Part shown: positions 1-5,864 of the stretch, in pieces
Numbering within the stretch: the first letter of the stretch is position 1
Layout of the letters: each line of letters opens with the position of its first letter
Assembly (NCBI GenBank): GCA_027592105.1
Contig: JAQCLA010000158.1
Coordinates: forward strand, 1-5,864
From: Pseudomonadota bacterium
GTDB taxonomy: Bacteria > Pseudomonadota > Alphaproteobacteria > Rhodobacterales > Rhodobacteraceae
Length of the DNA stretch: 5,864 nucleotides
Direction of reading: 5' to 3'
The notes under the pieces: model-generated
What the model saw: only the letters and a program-made list of their open reading frames with translations
What the model was told of the DNA's origin: nothing
Databases searched by the model: none
Made by a program: the position numbers and the translations under genes

Positions 1-567
1 GGTGTCTTCCTCGATCTCGTCAAATTGTGTTTCGTCGATAATTCCGGCCGCTTTGCGCGCCCGGAGCATGTCGCGGATCAGCTCGTCAGTCAGGATCAGC
101 TTGGCATCTGACAACCAGTCGAAATGCAGGCCGACCGTGATGGTTTCGCCGCCTTCCTCGATATTCACCAGAACCTCGTCACCCTCGACACCGGCCAACA
201 GGCCGCGAAAGCGCCGCCGCCCATCGATCATCTCGGTGGTCTCGACGCGCGCCTCATAGCCTTCCCAGTTCTCGAAATCCTTGAGCCGGGTCAGCGGCCG
301 GTCGATGCCGGGGCTGGAGACTTCCAGCGCATAGGGATCTTCGAGCGGGTCTTCGACATCCAGCACAGCGCTGACAGCCGTCGAGACACGGGCACATTCA
401 TCCACTTCGATGCCGCCATTGGGGCGTTCGACCATGATCTGCAAGGTATTGCTTTTGCCGCCCATCAGGCGAATGCGAACGACTTCGAACCCCATATCTT
501 CGATGACAGGGGTCAAGATCTCGGCCATGCGCCGGTCGATGGCGGTTTTGGCGATGAGGTCGTTCAT
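1..567 (-). CDS. rimP: Ribosome maturation factor RimP (C-terminal end cut off by window edge)
   Basis: RimP is a cytoplasmic factor needed for 30S subunit maturation. Reading the minus strand from the ATG at 567-565 gives 189 codons without a stop, starting MNDLIAKTAIDRRMAEILTP. The N-terminal domain shows the family signature: GFEVVRIRLMGG near residues 27-38, then LQIMVER and the conserved VSSPGIDRPLTR at about 83-94. The C-terminal SH3-like domain follows (YEARVETTEMIDGRRRFRGL, about 104-123), ending in an acidic tail. Alphaproteobacterial RimP is about 190-210 residues, so only the last few residues and the stop lie outside the window. An in-frame TGA lies just upstream of the ATG, so no longer start is possible. 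A GAAGG at 584-580 is a plausible but distant ribosome binding site (12 nt spacing). In most proteobacteria rimP heads the nusA-infB operon, expected beyond the left edge. Family identification is secure. Confidence 0.97.
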   Translation of the reverse strand, partial: MNDLIAKTAIDRRMAEILTPVIEDMGFEVVRIRLMGGKSNTLQIMVERPNGGIEVDECARVSTAVSAVLDVEDPLEDPYALEVSSPGIDRPLTRLKDFENWEGYEARVETTEMIDGRRRFRGLLAGVEGDEVLVNIEEGGETITVGLHFDWLSDAKLILTDELIRDMLRARKAAGIIDETQFDEIEEDT

Positions 568-664
568 GTCGCTGACATACCTTCAGAAACGAAAAAACGG
601 GCCGCGCGGCCCGTCGAACTTGTCCGGTGGTGCCATCCGGTTTGGACCCGGGGGCGCCGCTGTT
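568..664 (-). promoter_or_regulatory. Predicted 5' leader of rimP with competing RNA structures
   Basis: This is the segment between the predicted start near 664 and the rimP ATG. Besides the terminator-like hairpin, the 5' end of the leader (GCGGCGCC, 660-653) can pair with the terminator's 5' arm (GGGCCGC, 612-606) through 7 bp with one bulged G. The two pairings are mutually exclusive, the arrangement expected of an attenuator. I recognise no tRNA, riboswitch or leader peptide in it: the ATG at 673-671 overlaps the -10 box and would not be transcribed. Confidence 0.45.
592..614 (-). terminator. Intrinsic-terminator-like hairpin in the rimP leader (probable attenuator)
   Basis: The minus strand carries the perfect palindrome CGGGCCGCGCGGCCCG (613-598). 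It folds as a 6-bp GC stem with a GCGC loop, extendable by one A-U pair, and is followed directly by six T residues (597-592). There is no T-run on the other side, so it acts only on minus-strand transcription. It lies between the predicted rimP promoter and the rimP ribosome binding site, so it would stop the rimP transcript after about 70 nt unless bypassed. No minus-strand gene lies upstream within the gap, which argues against it simply ending another gene. Confidence 0.7.
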
Positions 665-670
665 GATCGC

Positions 671-699
671 CATATAGGGGGAATCACCGCCGCGTGCAA
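671..699 (-). promoter_or_regulatory. Sigma70-type promoter for rimP
   Basis: On the minus strand TTGCAC (699-694) is separated by exactly 17 nt from TATATG (676-671). Both hexamers are close to the housekeeping consensus and the spacing is optimal. The predicted start is an A near 664, giving a leader of about 97 nt before the rimP ATG. It is the only convincing promoter in this gap. The start site is inferred, not measured. Confidence 0.7.
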
Positions 700-752
700 G
701 CCTATGCGCGGGCGCGGCGTTTGCGGGGATCGCGCGTTGCCTTGGGCGCGGG

Positions 753-778
753 ATTGGCACAAGCTGGCGCTCGCCAAT
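753..778. repeat. Inverted repeat upstream of adhI
   Basis: ATTGGC (753-758) and GCCAAT (773-778) form 6-bp inverted arms. A second nested palindrome, TGGCG-CT-CGCCA, spans 765-776. The end lies 5 nt before the adhI Shine-Dalgarno sequence, so the repeat could be an operator or a 5'UTR hairpin near the ribosome binding site. No well-formed plus-strand sigma70 promoter is visible in 568-797. Function is a guess. Confidence 0.35.
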
Positions 779-783
779 GTGAC

Positions 784-791
784 GAAGGGAG
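784..791 (+). promoter_or_regulatory. Ribosome binding site that fixes the adhI start
   Basis: GAAGGGAG lies 6 nt before the ATG at 798. The in-frame TTG at 792 directly abuts this motif and cannot use it, so ATG 798 is the start, giving MRTRAAVAIEAG as in related class III enzymes. Confidence 0.8.
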
Positions 792-797
792 TTGTTC

Positions 798-1928
<1,131 letters not shown>

Positions 1929-1953
1929 TCTGGTGCGCGGTCCTGCGGGCCTT

Positions 1954-2448
1954 GTGATCCGCCCTGCCACCCCGGCTGATGCCGGGGTGTTGGCGGCGCT
2001 TTTGCTGCAGGTGTTTCGCGCGGGCGAGACCTATACAATCGATCCCGCCATCACCCCCGAGGCGGCGCTGGCCTATTGGTGCGCCGCCGAGAAGACGGTT
2101 TTCCTCGCCGAGGTGTCCGGCGCGATCTTGGGCAGCTATTACCTGCGCCCCAATCAGCAAGGTGGCGGTGCGCATGTCTGCAATTGCGGCTTTGTCACCG
2201 CCGCTGAGGCCCATGGCCAAGGGATCGCGCGCGCGATGCTCGATCATGCCTTGGCCACGGCCACCGCCAAGGGCTACCGCGCGATGCAGTTCAATTTCGT
2301 CGTATCCACCAACCAGCGCGCGATCGATATCTGGCAGCGCGCCGGGTTTCGGATCGTCGGCCGCTTGCCCGGCGCCTTCGATCATCCACGCGATGGCTAT
2401 GTCGATGCCTTGGTGATGTGGAGAGATTTGCCGGGTGTGGCGCGATGA
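1954..2448 (+). CDS. GNAT-family N-acetyltransferase
   Basis: This is a single-domain acetyl-CoA-dependent N-acetyltransferase of about 164 residues with unknown substrate. It begins with the typical first strand IRPATPADAG. A central strand is FLAEVSGAILGSYYL (50-64). Motif A is VCNCGFVTAAEAHGQGIARA (75-94), with the pyrophosphate-binding turn H-G-Q-G-I-A. Motif B contains FNFVVSTNQRAIDIWQRAGF (113-132), where the asparagine and the aromatic-Gly-Phe pattern are characteristic. No signal peptide or membrane segment is visible. The start is uncertain. GTG 1954 gives the canonical beginning; GTG 1933 would add 7 residues and sit 4 nt after the adhI stop; ATG 1891 would overlap adhI by 38 nt. 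None has a good Shine-Dalgarno sequence, so reinitiation after adhI is likely. The stop overlaps the next start (ATGA). No link to formaldehyde metabolism is visible. Confidence 0.88.
   Translation: MIRPATPADAGVLAALLLQVFRAGETYTIDPAITPEAALAYWCAAEKTVFLAEVSGAILGSYYLRPNQQGGGAHVCNCGFVTAAEAHGQGIARAMLDHALATATAKGYRAMQFNFVVSTNQRAIDIWQRAGFRIVGRLPGAFDHPRDGYVDALVMWRDLPGVAR
1968..1989 (+). repeat. Strong RNA hairpin inside the 5' end of the GNAT gene
   Basis: CACCCCGGC (1968-1976), loop TGAT, then GCCGGGGTG (1981-1989) form a perfect 9-bp stem. It begins 40 nt after the adhI stop and lies within codons 5-12 of the GNAT frame. No T-run follows, so it is not an intrinsic terminator. It could protect the 3' end of adhI mRNA or reduce GNAT translation. 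It could also be chance in GC-rich coding DNA (the T-P-A-D-A-G-V codons). Confidence 0.45.
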
Positions 2449-2852
2449 GGCGCTGGGCGGCGGCCTTCCTTGTGGCTTTGCTTGTCCCGAATGGGGCCTT
2501 GGCCACGAACGAGCCATTGATGCTGCATAGCGCGACGCGATCCGTGGCGCTGTCGCTGTTCGATATCGCCGATATCGCCTTGTCTGAATCGGGGGGGATC
2601 ACCGATGTCTTCGTCACCTTGATGCCGGGTGTGCAGGCACAGCTTGGCGCTTTGGCCCTGACCGAGGGGGCGCGGCTCGATGTCACGATTTGCGCGCTGC
2701 GTTTTCAAACCGCGCCTTTGCGCGCGCCGTTCACAGGGCATCTTTACCTTGTGCAAACCACGATGATCCGGGGCGAGGCGCTGCAGGCGCTCTGGCAAGG
2801 CCGCGCGCAATGTGACACGCTGGCGCCAGAGGTATTCGCAGATGACAACTGA
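2445..2852 (+). CDS. Small exported protein of unknown function, possible SecD periplasmic-head-like domain
   Basis: The product has 135 residues. It starts with a clear Sec signal peptide: MRR, a hydrophobic core WAAAFLVALLVP, then GALA before Thr21, giving a likely cleavage after residue 20. The mature part of about 115 residues is therefore periplasmic, with no further membrane segment. It has two cysteines, Cys83 and Cys123, which could form a disulfide. The pattern VFVTLMPGVQAQLGAL (55-70), then GARLDVTICALRF (75-87), APFTGHLYL (94-102) and GEALQALWQGRA (110-121) recalls the SecD head region, where a V-x-F-x-x-x-A-x-x-x-L strand-helix is followed by a G-x-x-L-x-I-x-x-D strand and a late A-x-x-L-A-x-x-L-R-x-G helix. 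That similarity is by eye only. The ATG overlaps the GNAT stop as ATGA, and the end overlaps the NYN gene by 11 nt. I do not recognise a named family. Confidence 0.75.
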   Translation: MRRWAAAFLVALLVPNGALATNEPLMLHSATRSVALSLFDIADIALSESGGITDVFVTLMPGVQAQLGALALTEGARLDVTICALRFQTAPLRAPFTGHLYLVQTTMIRGEALQALWQGRAQCDTLAPEVFADDN

Positions 2853-3558
2853 CAAGACACCGCTGTTGGCGGTGCTGATCGACGCCGACAACACAAGCTA
2901 CAAACATGCCAAGGCCATTTTCGACGAGATCGCCGGTTTCGGCGAGGCCAGCGTCAGACGGATCTATGGCGATTTTTCGTCGAGCCATATGAAGGGTTGG
3001 TCAGCTGTGCAGGCCGAGTTCGGGATCGTGCCCCATCACCAGCCAGCCAACACCGTGGGCAAGAACGCCAGCGATATCGCGCTGGTGATCGACGCGATGG
3101 ATTTGATGCATACCGGGCGGTTCGACGGCTTCGTGCTGGTCAGCTCGGACAGCGATTTTACCCGCCTTGCCCAGCGCATCCGCGAACAAGGGCTCGATGT
3201 CTATGGGATTGGCCAGCAAAAGACGCCTGACGCGTTTCGCCGTGCCTGTAAGCGATTTATTTTTGTCGAGAATATCCTGCCCAGCGATGGCGATGATCCC
3301 AAGGGCGAAGGCAAGCCTGCCGATAAGCGGCCCTTGATTGAGGCCCGCGATCTGATCTTTCGGGCCATGGATGGGATGGAGCAAGAAGATGATTGGTATT
3401 CGCTGGGTCAGATCGGCCAGTTCATCACCGCGGCCAACCCCGATTTCGACACACGCACCTATGGCAAGCGCAAACTGAGTGATCTGGTCCAAAGCCTGAA
3501 GATGTTGGAAGTCAGGCGCGGGGCGAGCAATCAATTGCAGGTGCGACGGCTGGATTGA
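2842..3558 (+). CDS. NYN-domain (LabA/DUF88-like) putative ribonuclease with C-terminal LOTUS/OST-HTH domain
   Basis: This predicted cytoplasmic protein has 238 residues. The N-terminal NYN domain (about 8-145) belongs to the PIN-like nuclease fold. Acidic residues in the expected places are Asp14 and Asp16 (LIDADN), Asp78 (KNASDIALVIDAMDL) and Asp103 and Asp105 (VSSDSDF), so a metal-dependent RNA nuclease site looks intact. After a charged linker (about 147-170), the C-terminal part (about 171-238) matches a LOTUS/OST-HTH domain: DWYSLGQIGQFI, then FDTRTYGKRKLSDLVQSL, where F-D-x-x-x-Y-G-x-x-K-L is characteristic. LOTUS domains bind RNA, so an RNA-processing or RNA-decay role is inferred; the target is unknown. 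ATG 2842 is chosen because AGAGG (2828-2832) lies 9 nt upstream and MTTDKTPLLAVLIDADN is the usual beginning. The gene overlaps the exported-protein gene by 11 nt, implying translational coupling. Confidence 0.9.
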   Translation: MTTDKTPLLAVLIDADNTSYKHAKAIFDEIAGFGEASVRRIYGDFSSSHMKGWSAVQAEFGIVPHHQPANTVGKNASDIALVIDAMDLMHTGRFDGFVLVSSDSDFTRLAQRIREQGLDVYGIGQQKTPDAFRRACKRFIFVENILPSDGDDPKGEGKPADKRPLIEARDLIFRAMDGMEQEDDWYSLGQIGQFITAANPDFDTRTYGKRKLSDLVQSLKMLEVRRGASNQLQVRRLD

Positions 3559-3666
3559 TGGCGGGCTTGCGCTTGGGGTCGCTGCCCCCGCCCGTTCCGG
3601 GCCCCCCCGGAGTATTTGTAAAGCAAAGATTGTGGCGCGCGTTAACCTTGATGCGGCGTGAACAAC
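3559..3666. repeat. Hairpin-rich convergent intergenic element, probably Rhodobacteraceae-type extragenic repeat
   Basis: This gap lies between the NYN gene (plus) and the TetR gene (minus), which converge here. It contains GC-rich complementary blocks followed by CCCCCCCGGAGTATTTG (3604-3618) and AAAGCAAAGAT (3620-3630). From memory, similar GGGGGC...CCCCCGGAGTATTT...AAGCAAAGA strings recur between genes in Rhodobacteraceae, often after stop codons. I could not verify copy number. It is likely noncoding. Confidence 0.5.
3562..3602 (+). terminator. Candidate terminator structure after the NYN gene
   Basis: CGGGC (3562-3566) can pair with GCCCG (3590-3594), enclosing GGGG (3575-3578) and CCCC (3585-3588). 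Alternatively GCCCG-TTC-CGGGC (3590-3602) folds as a compact 5-bp hairpin. The nearest T-rich stretch is only ATTT at 3614-3617, so it is a poor intrinsic terminator by consensus. It begins 3 nt after the NYN stop codon, which supports a 3'-end role for the adhI-to-NYN transcript. Confidence 0.4.
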
Positions 3667-4284
3667 CTATGCGCGGCGGTAGCGCGCGAGGAAGGTTTTC
3701 ACCGCCTCGGCGGCGACGCGGTCGATCTCTTCCTCGGGCGGATCTTTTTCGATGCCGAAAAGAACCTTGAGCATCAAATCGGCGCGGCAAAGCTGGGCCA
3801 ATTGATCGGCGGCCAAAAGACTATCTTCGATGCCGAGTGTTTTGCGCGCTTTTGGGCTATCGAGATATTGGGCGATCTTGCGCGACCATTTCTTGGGGCC
3901 GCTGTCGTAGAAGGCGCGGCCCAGTTCGGGAAAGCGCTGGGCCTCGGCCACGCAGACGCGGAACATGTCTTGGCCAAAGCGCGACAAGAAAAAGGTGATC
4001 AGCGTTTTGCAGATGACATGCAGCGTTTCTTCGACGGAGAGGTTGCTGTTCTCGGCAAGGAACTCGACCTCGGCCTGCTGGGCGCATTCGGCCTCCAGCA
4101 CGGCGAGAAAGAGATGCTGCTTGTCGGGAAAATAGCTGTAAAGCGTGGCTTTGGACACGCCCGCGTCGCGTGCGATGACGTCGACGCTGGCCCCTTCATA
4201 GCCTTCGCGCATGAAGACGGAGCGCGCCCCTTCGATCACCTGATCGAATTTGCGCCCCCTTTTGATCTGCGCTGGTGCGTTCAT
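3667..4284 (-). CDS. TetR/AcrR-family transcriptional regulator
   Basis: This 205-residue protein is of normal TetR-family length. The N-terminal DNA-binding domain (about 13-60) contains a clear helix-turn-helix: SVDVIARDAGVSKATLYSYF (33-52), with the K-A-T-L-Y-x-Y-F recognition helix typical of the family, followed by PDKQHLFLAVLE. The remaining residues (about 65-205) are the helical ligand-binding and dimerisation domain, with FGQDMFRVCVAEAQRFPELG (102-121) as in AcrR-like members; the ligand cannot be told. The ATG at 4284-4282 has a strong AAGGGGG ribosome binding site 5 nt upstream, and the stop is TAG at 3669-3667. The gene is divergent from the AEC permease and convergent with the NYN gene. 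By the usual logic of divergent TetR genes it probably represses itself and the permease-fghA unit; this is inference. Confidence 0.95.
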   Translation of the reverse strand: MNAPAQIKRGRKFDQVIEGARSVFMREGYEGASVDVIARDAGVSKATLYSYFPDKQHLFLAVLEAECAQQAEVEFLAENSNLSVEETLHVICKTLITFFLSRFGQDMFRVCVAEAQRFPELGRAFYDSGPKKWSRKIAQYLDSPKARKTLGIEDSLLAADQLAQLCRADLMLKVLFGIEKDPPEEEIDRVAAEAVKTFLARYRRA

Positions 4285-4300
4285 CCACTCCCCCTTGCTC

Positions 4301-4323
4301 GGTTCAACTTAAACCATTCGGTT
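4301..4323. promoter_or_regulatory. Candidate TetR-family operator
   Basis: GGTTCAACTTAAACC (4301-4315) is a 15-bp near-palindrome around a central C, with one mismatched symmetric pair. AACC (4312-4315) and GGTT (4320-4323) form a second, overlapping inverted pair. GGTTCA therefore recurs at 4301 and 4320, 19 nt apart. The site is 17 nt upstream of the TetR start codon and overlaps its candidate -10 box, a usual autorepressor position. Binding is not shown. Confidence 0.5.
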
Positions 4324-4335
4324 CAGTTTCGGCAA
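4307..4335 (-). promoter_or_regulatory. Weak candidate promoter for the TetR gene
   Basis: On the minus strand TTGCCG (4335-4330) and TTAAGT (4312-4307) are 17 nt apart. The -10 is a poor match to consensus. The candidate gains some support from lying over the near-palindromic operator and just upstream of the TetR ribosome binding site. Confidence 0.3.
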
Positions 4336-4342
4336 GGATTTC

Positions 4343-4352
4343 GGCACGTGCC
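4343..4352. repeat. Perfect 10-bp palindrome GGCACGTGCC in the TetR/permease gap
   Basis: GGCACGTGCC reads identically on both strands and lies about 54 nt before the permease ATG. It could be a second regulator site for the permease. It is short enough to be chance in GC-rich DNA. I see no convincing plus-strand -35/-10 pair in this gap. Confidence 0.25.
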
Positions 4353-4406
4353 CGGATTCTCGCGGGATGGATGGACTCTGCGTTTGCGGCGGATTAGCCA
4401 AGCGAT

Positions 4407-5357
4407 ATGATCGAGATCTTTCTCAAGACATTGCCGTTTTTTGCCCTGATCGGCTTGGGTTGGCAGGCCTGCCGGAGCGGGTTCTTCACCGCAGAGGCGG
4501 CGGCCTATCTGACCAAATTCGTGTTTTACTTCGCGCTGTCGGCGATGTTGTTTCGCTTTGCCGCGAACCTGTCGCTGTCCGAGATTCTCGATTGGTGGTT
4601 CGTGGCGGCCTATTTGTGGGGTTGTTTCGTCGTCTATGCCATTGCGACGGCGGTGGCCTTTTTGCGTGGTCGTTCGATCGCCGAGGCGGCCGTCGAGGCG
4701 CAATGTGCGGTGATCGGCAATACCGGTTTCCTCGGCGTGCCGATGCTGATCGTGCTGATGGGCGAGGCGGCGGCAGGCCCTGTGCTGATGGTCTTGGCGC
4801 TTGATCTGATCGTATTCTCGTCGCTGATCGTGATCTTGATCACGGGCAGCCGCGATGGGCGGATGTCGCTTGGCATCGTCAAGACCGTGGGGATGGGTCT
4901 GATCAAAAACCCGATGATCGTGTCGATGGTGCTGGGGTTGAGTTGGTCTGCGACGGGCATGCCCTTGCCGGGGCCGGTCAATGAATTCTTGGGCATTCTG
5001 GGGGCGGCCGCCACGCCCGGTGCGCTGTTTGCCATTGGGGCATCGCTGGCGGGCAAATCGGCCGAGCGGATCGAGGTCGCGGGCTGGTTGAGTTTCTGCA
5101 AGCTGGTCTTGCACCCGGCGGCGGTGGCCTTGGCCGCGCTGTTGCTGTTTCCGGTGCAGACATTTGATGCGGCGGTGATGATTGCGGCGGCATCATTGCC
5201 AGTAGCGGGCAATATCTTCATGCTGGCGCAGCATTACGGCGTGGCCCCGCAGCGGGTATCGGCGGCGATCTTGGTCTCGACGGTGATCTCGATCGTGACG
5301 GTGTCTGTGGTCATCGCTTGGGTGTCGGAAATGGCGGGGATCGTGCCGGGCGGTTGA
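4407..5357 (+). CDS. AEC (auxin efflux carrier) family transporter
   Basis: This inner-membrane permease of 316 residues has the typical size for bacterial AEC proteins, whose known members move small organic acids such as malate; the substrate here cannot be predicted. About ten hydrophobic segments are visible: roughly 4-22, 33-52, 64-86, 100-123, 125-147, 166-185, 189-210, 226-248, 255-279 and 284-308. They are arranged as two sets of five, as in this fold. The conserved motif AVIGNTGFLGVPML (101-114) carries Asn105 and the helix-breaking glycines and proline; LPVAGNIFMLAQHYG (about 265-279) is the equivalent in the second half. The start has only a weak ribosome binding site (AAGCGA), but MIEIFLKTLPFFALIGLG is a normal AEC beginning. 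fghA follows 31 nt downstream, so the two are probably one operon. A TetR gene is divergent upstream and may control it. Confidence 0.92.
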   Translation: MIEIFLKTLPFFALIGLGWQACRSGFFTAEAAAYLTKFVFYFALSAMLFRFAANLSLSEILDWWFVAAYLWGCFVVYAIATAVAFLRGRSIAEAAVEAQCAVIGNTGFLGVPMLIVLMGEAAAGPVLMVLALDLIVFSSLIVILITGSRDGRMSLGIVKTVGMGLIKNPMIVSMVLGLSWSATGMPLPGPVNEFLGILGAAATPGALFAIGASLAGKSAERIEVAGWLSFCKLVLHPAAVALAALLLFPVQTFDAAVMIAAASLPVAGNIFMLAQHYGVAPQRVSAAILVSTVISIVTVSVVIAWVSEMAGIVPGG

Positions 5358-5372
5358 CGGCCAAGGCGTGCG

Positions 5373-5380
5373 AGAAGGAG
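5373..5380 (+). promoter_or_regulatory. Ribosome binding site that fixes the fghA start
   Basis: AGAAGGAG lies 8 nt before ATG 5389 and 5 nt before the in-frame GTG 5386. The spacing favours the ATG, and METISENRCFGG matches the usual start of this family. Confidence 0.8.
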
Positions 5381-5388
5381 CGGGCGTG

Positions 5389-5864
5389 ATGGAAACGATA
5401 TCCGAGAACCGGTGTTTCGGCGGCACGCAAGGGGTGTATCGCCATGCATCCGACGCCACGGGCACGGATATGACATTCGGCCTGTTCCTGCCCGCCGAGG
5501 CGGCGGACGGGCCTGTACCCGTTCTGTGGTATCTCTCGGGGCTGACCTGCACCCATGCCAATGCGATGGAAAAGGCGGGTGCGCAGGCTTGGGCGGCGGA
5601 ACAGGGGATCGCGCTCGTCTTTCCCGATACCAGCCCGCGTGGGGCGGATGTGCCCGACGATGCGGCCTATGATCTGGGGCAAGGGGCGGGTTTCTATATC
5701 AACGCGACCCAAGACCCGTGGGCCAAGCATTTCCAAATGTGGAGCTACATCACCGATGAATTGCCCGCCGCATTGTTCAAGCGGTTCGCGCTGGATGAGG
5801 GGCGCCAAGCGATCACTGGGCATTCGATGGGCGGGCATGGCGCGCTGACCATCGCGATGCACTT
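5389..5864 (+). CDS. fghA: S-formylglutathione hydrolase (3' end cut off by window edge)
   Basis: This esterase of the alpha/beta-hydrolase fold hydrolyses S-formylglutathione to formate and glutathione in the cytoplasm, the step after the dehydrogenase encoded at 798. It is called frmB in E. coli. The window holds 158 codons of an expected 275-280. The N-terminus METISENRCFGGTQGVYRH is typical. LWYLSGLTCTHANAMEKAG (46-64) includes the oxyanion-hole region, followed by FPDTSPRG (78-85) and GAGFYINATQDPW (99-111). The nucleophile is Ser146 in GHSMGGHGAL (144-153). The catalytic Asp and His lie beyond the right edge. The sequence is open to the last base with no frameshift. It lies 31 nt after the AEC permease stop and is likely co-transcribed with it. 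Confidence 0.97.
   Translation, partial: METISENRCFGGTQGVYRHASDATGTDMTFGLFLPAEAADGPVPVLWYLSGLTCTHANAMEKAGAQAWAAEQGIALVFPDTSPRGADVPDDAAYDLGQGAGFYINATQDPWAKHFQMWSYITDELPAALFKRFALDEGRQAITGHSMGGHGALTIAMH

Noticed and set aside
601..665. A possible tRNA in the rimP leader, suggested by GGGTCCAAACC and GGCACCA
   Set aside because: No acceptor stem, anticodon arm or proper T-arm (GTTCRA) can be formed, and the length between promoter and terminator does not fit a cloverleaf.
754..770. Sigma54-like promoter TTGGCAC...TGGCGC upstream of adhI
   Set aside because: The GG-to-GC distance is one base off the strict sigma54 spacing and the -12 element does not read TTGC.
3658..4410. A 250-codon plus-strand open frame opposite the TetR gene
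   Set aside because: It mirrors the TetR coding sequence, whose minus-strand product has a clear helix-turn-helix and a strong ribosome binding site. The plus-strand product matches nothing I recognise.
4323..5114. A 263-codon minus-strand open frame across the AEC permease
   Set aside because: Its product is dominated by R, Q, H and D and lacks motifs, while the opposite strand encodes a clear ten-segment membrane protein.

Overview
The window looks like ordinary chromosome from an alphaproteobacterium, most probably a member of the Rhodobacteraceae. The DNA is GC-rich with GC-biased third codon positions. The formaldehyde-oxidation proteins have the form typical of Rhodobacter and Paracoccus, and the 3559-3666 gap resembles a GC-hairpin/CCCCGGAGTATTT intergenic element that I associate with this family. 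I see no phage, transposon, CRISPR, tRNA or rRNA signature.

Layout, left to right. (1) On the minus strand, rimP (ribosome maturation factor) runs off the left edge. It is preceded by a good sigma70-type promoter, and a leader of about 97 nt contains an intrinsic-terminator-like hairpin just upstream of the rimP ribosome binding site. This suggests transcription attenuation. (2) Divergently, on the plus strand, four tightly packed genes follow: class III alcohol dehydrogenase / S-(hydroxymethyl)glutathione dehydrogenase (adhI), a GNAT acetyltransferase, a small exported protein that may resemble part of the SecD periplasmic head domain, and a NYN-domain protein with a C-terminal LOTUS/OST-HTH domain. 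The last three are linked by short overlaps (4 nt and 11 nt), so they are probably co-transcribed and translationally coupled. (3) A hairpin-rich gap separates this cluster from a convergent minus-strand TetR-family regulator. (4) Divergent from the regulator are a 10-TM AEC-family (auxin efflux carrier) permease and fghA (S-formylglutathione hydrolase), cut by the right edge. The gap between the regulator and the permease carries a near-palindrome and repeated GGTTCA half-sites that could be the regulator's operator.

Functional reading. adhI and fghA catalyse consecutive steps of glutathione-dependent formaldehyde oxidation: S-hydroxymethylglutathione to S-formylglutathione to formate plus glutathione. 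They lie about 3.5 kb apart in the same orientation, separated by five genes with no obvious pathway role. The TetR regulator between them is a reasonable candidate for control of the permease-fghA unit; this is inferred from position only. The most interesting points are the rimP leader attenuator, the possible SecD-like exported protein coupled to a NYN-LOTUS protein, and the TetR/operator/permease/fghA arrangement. I do not see a clearly new biological system here.
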